This document shows positions 57,228-64,000 of a DNA stretch of 64,000 bases, one piece after another. Under the pieces are notes generated by a model that worked only from the letters and a program-made list of their open reading frames with translations, did not search any database and had not been told where the DNA came from. This stretch comes from Aeromicrobium sp. A1-2 (GTDB lineage Bacteria > Actinomycetota > Actinomycetes > Propionibacteriales > Nocardioidaceae). The position numbers and the translations under genes were made by a program. The stretch's first letter is position 1. Each line of letters begins with the position of its first letter. Location: assembly GCF_003443875.1 (NCBI RefSeq), contig NZ_CP027482.1:248001-312000 (forward strand). Reading direction: 5' to 3'.

Positions 57228-58333
57228 CGCGAGCCCCCTCCCGTCGGGTTGCCCAGGAGAGAGCCGAGCAGCGCATTCGGGTCGCCCACGTCCGGCACCA
57301 AGCCACCGATCAGGTCGGGCAGTGTGGGCATTGTTGTCGCGGTGGGTGCCGAGAGGTCGGGCGGCAGGTCCACACCATCAGCGACGTGCAACGTGCCGAT
57401 GGCGGTCAGGTCGAAGTTGGCGAAGTCCCCGGGTGTTGCCCGGTCGAGGGCATCCCCGAACGCTGTGATTCCGGTCAGCAGCGGGGCGAGCCTGTCCTGC
57501 TCGTGGATGACCTCGTCGAGAACCACCCCGGCATCCTTGAGCTGCTGGCCCAGTGTGACTCGCAGCTCGGTGATCACGCCGCTGCTGCGATCGCCCAGTC
57601 TGGTCATGGCCGCGAGCATCTCCATCGCTGCGTCCTGGCGGGCCGCGAGGCGCTCGACGGCCGGGGTGAGCTGCTGGACCGACGTCGTGATCGAGCCGGC
57701 GTCGTCGGAGAGCCCCGCGGACAGCCGGTCCATCGCATCGAGGGCGCCATCGAGGTCGTCGCGATGTGAATTGGTCGTCGTCACGAGCGTGTCGAGCTCC
57801 CCCAAGAGGTGTCGAACCGAGCCGGAGTTGCCGTCCATCGCGGTGACGAGCTCGTCGACGACGACCTTCAGATCGGCGTAGCTGCCGCCAGTCACGGCGA
57901 CAGAGAGATTGGTCAGCAGATCGGTCGTGTCGGCGGCCGTCCCGGTGAGATCGATATTGATGACGTCGCCCGGCACAATGATTCCGCTGGAGTCCTCGGG
58001 TGGATCGAGCGCCACGAACGCTTCCCCGACCGGCGCGGTCAGTCGCACCTCGGCCCGGGTGCCGGTCGGGAGCCGGGTGTCCTTGGTCAGTCGCAGCGTG
58101 ACGTGCGCGGTGTAGTCGACGGCGACGACCGACACGACGTCGCCGACGACCCGTCCGTCGAGCTTGACCGGGGCCTGGCGCGGCAGGTTGAGTGCGCTGT
58201 CGAACACGGCCTCGATCTGGTAGGTCGGTCCGGACACCTTGCTGGGCACCGGGACGTCGGAGAGGTCCGCGCCGCAGCCGCCCACGAGAGCGATCATGGA
58301 GGCGATCACGATGGCCGTGCTCAGGCGCCGCAT
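57224..58333 (-). CDS. MCE-family lipoprotein MceE, operon 2
   Basis: 369 residues with lipobox VGGC (MRRLSTAIVIASMIALVGGC). MCE domain IEAVFDSALNLPRQAPVKLDGRVVGDV and RLTAPVGEAFVALDPP, then long helices. The tail is Pro/Leu/Gly-rich (LPDLIGGLVPDVGDPN). Start shares one base with the mceD stop (TGATG). Confidence 0.9.
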   Translation of the reverse strand: MRRLSTAIVIASMIALVGGCGADLSDVPVPSKVSGPTYQIEAVFDSALNLPRQAPVKLDGRVVGDVVSVVAVDYTAHVTLRLTKDTRLPTGTRAEVRLTAPVGEAFVALDPPEDSSGIIVPGDVINIDLTGTAADTTDLLTNLSVAVTGGSYADLKVVVDELVTAMDGNSGSVRHLLGELDTLVTTTNSHRDDLDGALDAMDRLSAGLSDDAGSITTSVQQLTPAVERLAARQDAAMEMLAAMTRLGDRSSGVITELRVTLGQQLKDAGVVLDEVIHEQDRLAPLLTGITAFGDALDRATPGDFANFDLTAIGTLHVADGVDLPPDLSAPTATTMPTLPDLIGGLVPDVGDPNALLGSLLGNPTGGGSR

Positions 58334-59427
58334 CAGAAATCCTCCGGAACGGCCGCAAGGAACGCCGAGAAGATGGGGTCGAGCAGTCCTGATCCGTCCG
58401 CGGCGATCAGCTCGTCGCACAGCTGGGGCTGCTTGAGGTACTCCTTGCAGACGTCGTTGCGGCTCAGCGCACTCGTGACGAGCGAGCGGCGCATGTCCAG
58501 GCGCACGCGCAACAGTCGGGACGACGGGTCGAACGCCCGGCTGATGTTCTCTGCCACGAGTGGCATCACGTCGAATGTCTCGGCGAGGCTGTCGCGTTGG
58601 CTCTCGATGGTCGTGAGGACATCGGCCGCCCGGGCCACGTCCTCCGTGACCAGTGCGCGGTTGTCCTTGACAAAGGCCGTCATGCGGGTGCTCAGCCGGT
58701 CAAGCGTTGCGAGCGTGGCCGAGAGGTCGTCGCGCTGGTCGGCCAGCAACGCGGCGCTGTCGGCGACATTGCCGTTGAGGCGACGGATCGTGGTGTCACG
58801 GGTGGCCAACAGGGTCACGAGCGAGTCGAGGTCGTCGACGATCCCGTCCAGATCGGCGTCCTTGCCGTCGACCGTGCCGAGCGCGTCGGATGCCGCCTGC
58901 AGTGCGGCCCCGATCTTGTGCCCGTTGCCGTCGAGCTGCTCGGCTCCCACACGCAGCAGGTCGCCAACGTCCTTGCCGTCCGTGGTTGTGTCCTTCAGGG
59001 CCACCACGAGATCGTCGACCGAGGCCAGGATGTCGTCGACGTTGGCGGGGGAGCGGGTGCGCTCCACCGGGATGATCGCGCCGTCCCGGAGCGTCGGTCC
59101 CGAAGCCCATGCGGGGGTCAGCTCGACGAACCGATCAGTCACCAGCGAGGACTGCATGATCAGGGCACCGGCGTCCGCAGCGATGGATGCCTGGTCGACC
59201 CGGATCGTCACGTCGACGCGTGATCCCCGTGGCTCGATCGCGGTCACGGTGCCGATCCGTACGCCGATCGTCTGGACGTCGTTGCCGACGTACAGGCCTG
59301 TGGTGTCGGTGAACTGGATCGTCAGCGTCGTGTGGTCGTCGGGAGCCCGCAGGATGAGCGCGCCCGAGACCACGAGCAGCCCGATGACGACCGCGGCGAT
59401 CAACCCCACCACGCTGCCCCGGGTCAT
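58333..59427 (-). CDS. MCE-family protein MceD, operon 2
   Basis: 364 residues from ATG 59427, chosen for its ATGA overlap with mceC; GTG 59436 would add three residues. Anchor VVGLIAAVVIGLLVVSGALIL, MCE domain TIQFTDTTGLYVGNDVQTIGVRIGTV and QSSLVTDRFVELTPA. Helical region rich in Asp/Leu with coiled-coil character. Tail with NDVCKEYLKQPQLCDELI. Confidence 0.9.
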   Translation of the reverse strand: MTRGSVVGLIAAVVIGLLVVSGALILRAPDDHTTLTIQFTDTTGLYVGNDVQTIGVRIGTVTAIEPRGSRVDVTIRVDQASIAADAGALIMQSSLVTDRFVELTPAWASGPTLRDGAIIPVERTRSPANVDDILASVDDLVVALKDTTTDGKDVGDLLRVGAEQLDGNGHKIGAALQAASDALGTVDGKDADLDGIVDDLDSLVTLLATRDTTIRRLNGNVADSAALLADQRDDLSATLATLDRLSTRMTAFVKDNRALVTEDVARAADVLTTIESQRDSLAETFDVMPLVAENISRAFDPSSRLLRVRLDMRRSLVTSALSRNDVCKEYLKQPQLCDELIAADGSGLLDPIFSAFLAAVPEDF

Positions 59428-60395
59428 CCGAGACACTCCGAGGGCCTGGCGAAGACGCAGACCAGGTTGTCGGGCAGCAGGAAGTAGGGCGCACCGACCT
59501 CGAGCCAGGGCCCGTTGCCGGTCGCGTTGGCGAAGTAGCGTGCCAGCGGGGCAAGACCCAGCAGGGTCGCGTCCAGGTCGTCGGCCCGGCTGTCCAGCGT
59601 GCGGAGGGTCTTCCGGAAGTCCTTGAGCATCGTGCGGACCTGGTCATCGTTGCGATCCGCGAGCGAGTCGAGGTCGCGCACGACCTGCTGGCCACGGGTC
59701 AGCAGGCTACGGATCGTGTCGCGGCGCCGTTGCACCATCGTGGCGACGACGTCTGCGTCGACCAGGAGGTCGTCGAGCTGTTCCTGCTGGGCCCGGACGA
59801 CACCGGTCACCTGGCGGGTGTGGGTCAGCAGCCGGTCGATCTGCTGATCCTTGTCGCCGATGACCTTGGACAGCGCAGTGACGCTGGTGAGCGCCCGGTC
59901 GGTGATCTGCGGATCGTTGTCGAGCTCGGTCGCCAAGGTCGTGATCATCGCGTCGATCGCGTCCATGTCGAGCGCGTCCAGGGTGTCGTTGGCGCGTGCG
60001 ACGACCTGCGACACGGTGTACGCCGGCGTGGTCCGGGCGACCGGGATCGTGGTGCCGGCGGCGAGTGTGGTGCCTCGGCCCGCCTCGACCTCGAGGTAGT
60101 TCTGGCCCAGGAGGGATGCCATCTTGACTGCTGCCCGGGCGTCCCGGTGCAGGGTGACGCCCTGATCGACGTCGAAGCGGACGACGGCCGTGGCGCCCTT
60201 GAGCTCGATGTCGGTCACCGAGCCGCTCGGGATTCCGGCGATGCGGACATCGTCGCCGACCTTGAGCCCCGAGGCGTGTGTGAAGGCGGCACCGTACGAG
60301 CTGGCGGCCGGTTGGAGCTGGTTCCAAGCAACCACCGCGAGCAGGGCCAGCGAGGTGAGCACGATGACGGCCTTGATGCCGGCCGCCCGCGTCAT
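59424..60395 (-). CDS. MCE-family protein MceC, operon 2
   Basis: 323 residues (MTRAAGIKAVIVLTSLALLA). MCE domain AAFTHASGLKVGDDVRIAGIPSGSV and MASLLGQNYLEVEAG. Ends PDNLVCVFARPSECLG. ATGA overlaps at both ends. Confidence 0.9.
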   Translation of the reverse strand: MTRAAGIKAVIVLTSLALLAVVAWNQLQPAASSYGAAFTHASGLKVGDDVRIAGIPSGSVTDIELKGATAVVRFDVDQGVTLHRDARAAVKMASLLGQNYLEVEAGRGTTLAAGTTIPVARTTPAYTVSQVVARANDTLDALDMDAIDAMITTLATELDNDPQITDRALTSVTALSKVIGDKDQQIDRLLTHTRQVTGVVRAQQEQLDDLLVDADVVATMVQRRRDTIRSLLTRGQQVVRDLDSLADRNDDQVRTMLKDFRKTLRTLDSRADDLDATLLGLAPLARYFANATGNGPWLEVGAPYFLLPDNLVCVFARPSECLG

Positions 60396-61408
60396 CGGCA
60401 GACCTTGGAGTGGGGCGGAGAGTCGCCATCGAACGTGGTGACACCCTTGATAGCGATCTTGAGCGTGCAGACATACGTGTTGAGCCAGCTGCCGTAGCTC
60501 ATCGACCGGGCGTATCCGGCGAGCAGGTTGGGAGCATCCTCAAGGGCTTGACCGAGCTCGCCGTCGTGCCGGACCAGCGTGCCGCCGAGCTCGGTCATCT
60601 TGGCAAGGTCGGCGGTCAACGGATCGGCGGTGTCGTCCAGCATGCCCCCCAGTGCAGCGGTCAGCCCGTCCATGCTTCGCAGCGACGCGTCGATGTCGTC
60701 GCTGTCGTCGGCGAGCCGACCGACCAGCGAGTGCAACGAGGTGATGATGTTGCTGAGGTCCTCGCGGTGGTCCGACGCCGAGGCCATGACGGTCGTGACG
60801 TTGTCGACGACCCGGGAGATGACCTCGTCGCGCTCGGCGAGGTGGGACGTGAGATCGGCGGTCTGGGCCGTGAGGTGCCGCAACGTCGACCCTTCGCCCT
60901 GGAGCGACTTGACCACCTCGGTCGCCAGCAGGTTGACGTCATCGGGGTCGAGCGCATCGAACAACGGCTTGAACGCGTTGAACAGCGCAGTCAGGTCGAG
61001 GGCGGCTCGGGTGTGGTCGGTGCCGATGACGCTGCCCTCGGGGAGCCGCGCGCCCGGCTGCGCGCCGGCCTCCAGTGCGAGGTAGCGCTGGCCGAGCAGG
61101 TTGAGGTACGACACTCGGACGATCGTGTCGGAGCGTACGGACTGATCCGCCGCGACCGAGAAGTAGACCCGGGCCAGGCCATCGTGCAGCTCGCGCCCCT
61201 CGATGCGCCCGACGTGGACACCCGCGATGCGGACCTCGTCGCCGGGCTTGATGCCCGACGAGTCGACGAACTCCGCGACGTACTGTCGCTTGGCTCCGGA
61301 CGACTGCTGGGCCAGGGTGTTGCCGACCATGCTGGTGAGCAGGATCGAGACCGCCGCGAAGAGGAGAATGCCGATGACCTCGCCCGGGTGGCGGCGCAGG
61401 ACGCTCAT
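60392..61408 (-). CDS. MCE-family protein MceB, operon 2
   Basis: 338 residues (MSVLRRHPGEVIGILLFAAV). Anchor IGILLFAAVSILLTSMVG, MCE domain VAEFVDSSGIKPGDEVRIAGVHVGRI and YLNLLGQRYLALEAGAQPG. Tail with SWLNTYVCTLKIAIKG and SKVCR. ATGA overlaps at both ends. Confidence 0.9.
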   Translation of the reverse strand: MSVLRRHPGEVIGILLFAAVSILLTSMVGNTLAQQSSGAKRQYVAEFVDSSGIKPGDEVRIAGVHVGRIEGRELHDGLARVYFSVAADQSVRSDTIVRVSYLNLLGQRYLALEAGAQPGARLPEGSVIGTDHTRAALDLTALFNAFKPLFDALDPDDVNLLATEVVKSLQGEGSTLRHLTAQTADLTSHLAERDEVISRVVDNVTTVMASASDHREDLSNIITSLHSLVGRLADDSDDIDASLRSMDGLTAALGGMLDDTADPLTADLAKMTELGGTLVRHDGELGQALEDAPNLLAGYARSMSYGSWLNTYVCTLKIAIKGVTTFDGDSPPHSKVCR

Positions 61409-62682
61409 CGGCTGCTCCCCGTCAGGGATCCGCCGAGGTCCTGCAGCAACTCGAACAGGTCGCCGACCAGTCCTGCGCCGTCGACAGGTGAGGCGGTGTA
61501 GTTCGGCGCGCGTGTCAGGGGCGACACGCCGTCGGTGTCGAGATCGGCGTCAGGTTGCTGGTTGAGCTGCGCAAGCAGGTCTTCGACCCGACCAGCTACA
61601 TCCGCGAGATCTGGGTCATTCGCGGTCGATGGACTGGTCGCTCCGGGGATCGGGTTCCCACAGTTGGAGCCGGTCATCGTGCCGTAGCGGGGACAATCGC
61701 CGGCGTTGTAGGGGCTCATCGGGTCAACGCCGACGGTGCCCTCCATCTGGATCGCGTTGTCGTCGATCGCGTTGGCACCGTTGTGGAGCACAGTCGGGAC
61801 GTCATGCAGGATCTGACGGATGTCGTCGTGGTGGCGGGCCGCGGTGGCAGTCAATGGAGCGAGGGTCCGGCTGAGCGTGACGACAGCGTCGCCGTGCCCG
61901 TCCACAAGCGTGTACGACTCGTCGGCGAGGTCGCGGGTCGCCAGCAGCATCCGGCCCAGCGCGGGGTCCATCTCGACGATGGTTCCGGCAGTCGTACGGA
62001 AGCTCGCCAGGGCCGACACGAGATCCGGCTCGGCGTCGGCGAGAACATCGGCCGCGTCCGTCCCGAGTCGGAGGGTCTCGAAGAACACCCCGGAGTCGGC
62101 GTTGAGCGTCGTGACGTAGGAGTCCGTGCGGCGGATGAAGTCGGCGATATCGTCGCCGTGGCCCTCGATTGGGGGGGCGACGGTGTTCAGGACCCGGTTG
62201 ATCCGTTCGACGTCGACCGACGTGATGAGTCGCCTGGCGTCGTCGAACGTGTCCATCAGCCGAAGTGTGTCGATCGATCGGTCGGCCTGCAGCACATCGC
62301 CCGACCTCACGTGTGTCGCCTCGGTTCGGTGGTGGCCCAGCAGCTCGACGTACTCCGATCCGAAGATCGTGTTGGGCAGGATTCGCGCCGTGGCACCGCT
62401 CGGGATCGAGGTCGCGTGGCCCGCGTCAACCAGGAGATCGACGCGATAGCCGTCACCGTGCTCGCCGACCCTGAGCACGCGACCGACGATGATGCCGTGG
62501 AAGCGCACCTTGGCGCCGGGGCCCAACGAGTCGCCGAGCTCGTCGATCGCGACCGACACCTTCACGTCCTTGCTGACGATCCCGAAGTAGGACAGGCCGA
62601 GCCAGCCTCCGGCGCCGACGAGCAGGGTCAGTGCGACGACGGCAAGCAGGGCGCGCTGTGCGGGAGTGGGGTCCTGGCTCAT
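61405..62682 (-). CDS. MCE-family protein MceA, operon 2
   Basis: 425 residues from ATG 62682 (MSQDPTPAQRALLAVVALTL), coupled to the permease stop by ATGA. Anchor LLAVVALTLLVGAGGWLGL, MCE domain AIDELGDSLGPGAKVRFHGIIVGRV and LPNTIFGSEYVELLG. The C-terminal third includes DCPRYGTMTGSNCGNPIPG with paired Cys. Confidence 0.9.
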   Translation of the reverse strand: MSQDPTPAQRALLAVVALTLLVGAGGWLGLSYFGIVSKDVKVSVAIDELGDSLGPGAKVRFHGIIVGRVLRVGEHGDGYRVDLLVDAGHATSIPSGATARILPNTIFGSEYVELLGHHRTEATHVRSGDVLQADRSIDTLRLMDTFDDARRLITSVDVERINRVLNTVAPPIEGHGDDIADFIRRTDSYVTTLNADSGVFFETLRLGTDAADVLADAEPDLVSALASFRTTAGTIVEMDPALGRMLLATRDLADESYTLVDGHGDAVVTLSRTLAPLTATAARHHDDIRQILHDVPTVLHNGANAIDDNAIQMEGTVGVDPMSPYNAGDCPRYGTMTGSNCGNPIPGATSPSTANDPDLADVAGRVEDLLAQLNQQPDADLDTDGVSPLTRAPNYTASPVDGAGLVGDLFELLQDLGGSLTGSSR

Positions 62683-63518
62683 CCGGAGATCGTCACCTGT
62701 TGGCCGGGGCCCCACAGCGCCAGTGTCAGGAGGATGTCGACGACCGTGATCGCGATGATGCTCGTCCGGATCGCGCGGCCTGTCGCGCGGCCGACACCCT
62801 CGGGGCCGCCCGTCGCGTGGAAGCCGTGATAGCAGTGCACGAGAGTCACCATGGTCGTGAGGACGACGACCTTGACGGCCGAGTAGAGCACGTCCCGCAG
62901 TGACACGAAGCTGGTGAAGTAGTGCTCGTACGTGCCGGCCGACTGGTGGTAGAAGACCGTGACGACCCAGTCGGTCGCGACGTAGGTGCCAACCAGGCCC
63001 AGGAGGTACAGCGGAAGCACCATGACGAGGGACGCCACGATGCGGGTCGACACGAGATAGGGGATGGGGCGGATCGACATGGACTCCAGCGCGTCGATCT
63101 CCTCGCTGATCCGCATCGCCCCGAGTCGAGAGGTGAAGCCGCAGCCGATACGAGCGGCGAAGGCCAGCGCCACGACGATCGGGGCGAGCTCACGCGTGTT
63201 GGCGTAGCCGGAGATGAAGCCGGTCAGGGGTGCGAGGCCGATGATGTCGAGCCCGTTGTGACCCTCGAGGCCAACCTCGGTGCCGGTCAGGGTTGCCAGC
63301 AGGAACACCACGCCGACCGCGCCGCCTCCCACCACGAGCAGCCCGCCACCCAGGCTCACCTCGGCGAGTTGGCGACCGATCTGGGCCGGATGGTTGCGGA
63401 TCGCGACGGGGATCCGGGCGATCGCGACGAGGTGAAACCACAGCTGGTCTCCCAGTCGCACCAACGCGCCGAACGGCCAGGAAGGGGGCCGGACGTCGGG
63501 GCTCGCCTGGATCGTCAT
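62679..63518 (-). CDS. YrbE/MlaE-family permease, second subunit (YrbEB), operon 2
   Basis: 279 residues (MTIQASPDVRPPSWPFGALV). Family motif GYANTRELAPIVVALAFAARIGCGF, coupling loop MRISEEIDALESMSI and C-terminal HGFHATGGPEGVGRATGRA. ATGA overlaps with both neighbours. Confidence 0.92.
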   Translation of the reverse strand: MTIQASPDVRPPSWPFGALVRLGDQLWFHLVAIARIPVAIRNHPAQIGRQLAEVSLGGGLLVVGGGAVGVVFLLATLTGTEVGLEGHNGLDIIGLAPLTGFISGYANTRELAPIVVALAFAARIGCGFTSRLGAMRISEEIDALESMSIRPIPYLVSTRIVASLVMVLPLYLLGLVGTYVATDWVVTVFYHQSAGTYEHYFTSFVSLRDVLYSAVKVVVLTTMVTLVHCYHGFHATGGPEGVGRATGRAIRTSIIAITVVDILLTLALWGPGQQVTISG

Positions 63519-64000
63519 GCCACGCCGCCGGGGAAGAGTTGGGCGTAGGCCTGTGAGATCACGAAGTTGGCGCCGAACAGTGCGACGAAGTTGACCACGA
63601 CGGCCGAGGTCACGGCATCACTGACGCCCGAGGGCCCGTTCTTGGCGGTGATGCCCTTGTGGGACGCAACGACCGCGCAGAGCACTCCGAAGATCGCGGC
63701 CTTGACCAGCGACAGGATCAGGTCCGAGGGCCGTGCCAGGGTTCCGACCGAGGCGAGGTAGCCACCCGCCGACAGGTCCATCGCCACGACGCTGACCAGC
63801 AGCGTGGTCATGATCGAGAAGAACATCACGACGCCGTTGAGCAGCACCGCCACGGTGACGGTGGCCATGACGCGGGGCAGCACGATCCGCTCGACGACCC
63901 GGACGCCCATGACCTCCAACGCGTCGAGCTCCTCACGGATGCGACGGGAACCCAGCTCCGAGCAGATGGCCGACCCGGCGACGCCGGCGAGCATCAGCGC
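63515..64000 (-). CDS. YrbE/MlaE-family permease, first subunit (YrbEA), operon 2 (partial, N-terminus beyond window)
   Basis: About 161 C-terminal residues visible. Coupling loop RRIREELDALEVMGVRVVER, TM segments, and SHKGITAKNGPSGVSDAVTSAVV. The start lies past the right edge, as would any ATPase gene or promoter of operon 2. Confidence 0.92.
   Translation of the reverse strand, partial: ALMLAGVAGSAICSELGSRRIREELDALEVMGVRVVERIVLPRVMATVTVAVLLNGVVMFFSIMTTLLVSVVAMDLSAGGYLASVGTLARPSDLILSLVKAAIFGVLCAVVASHKGITAKNGPSGVSDAVTSAVVVNFVALFGANFVISQAYAQLFPGGVA

Overview
The window is chromosomal DNA of a high-GC Gram-positive actinobacterium. The gene set (ergothioneine enzymes, a mycothiol-type maleylpyruvate isomerase fold, MceG/YrbE/Mce lipid importers, and actinobacterial rpmG-trpT-secE-nusG and str-operon order) points to Nocardioidaceae, perhaps an Aeromicrobium relative. 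The family assignment is inference. The hadABC dehydratase genes that lie between rpmG and trpT-secE in mycobacteria are absent, which suggests a non-mycolate organism.

Layout. Positions 1-9346 hold accessory metabolism: egtB-egtD (minus), a tautomerase, a TPR-LuxR regulator, a membrane PAS-GGDEF-EAL protein, a ribokinase remnant, an alpha/beta hydrolase and pyrD. Positions 9407-19927 are the translation/transcription core: tRNA-Thr, tRNA-Met, rpmG, then murB, three DUF4190 proteins, a deaminase and malic enzyme, then tRNA-Trp, secE, nusG, rplK, rplA, a histidine kinase remnant, a lipoprotein gene, and rplJ-rplL with an L10 leader. A complete mce operon (mceG, two yrbE, mceA-F, two Mce-associated genes; 20149-31520) lies between rplL and rpoB-rpoC (31829-39176). 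After rpoC come a cutinase-like gene with an apparent frameshift, an acyltransferase, a NUDIX hydrolase, a lipoprotein and a GntR-regulated pair (HOT-type alcohol dehydrogenase plus FAD/Fe-S 2-hydroxyacid dehydrogenase). The str operon (rpsL, rpsG, fusA, tuf) runs from 48746 to 53045. The right end (54932-64000, minus) is a second mce operon cut by the window edge, ending in an acyl-CoA dehydrogenase gene.

How the genes work together. Both mce operons encode two YrbE permeases and six Mce proteins and are tightly coupled by ATGA/GTGA overlaps. Only the first encodes an ATPase in view, so it may power both. The second feeds directly into an acyl-CoA dehydrogenase, consistent with lipid or sterol side-chain uptake and catabolism. 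The GntR locus looks like a self-contained redox loop: a transhydrogenase would make D-2-hydroxyglutarate and its neighbour would reoxidise it.

Most notable points: an Arg in place of the invariant Gly of the EF-G G3 motif (DTPRH); a mce operon inside the rplL-rpoB interval with a promoter, operator-like palindrome and TACCT repeat array; egtBD without egtA/egtC; the HOT/2-hydroxyglutarate pair; and three decayed genes (ribokinase, histidine kinase, cutinase signal region). No insertion sequence, phage or CRISPR array was seen.
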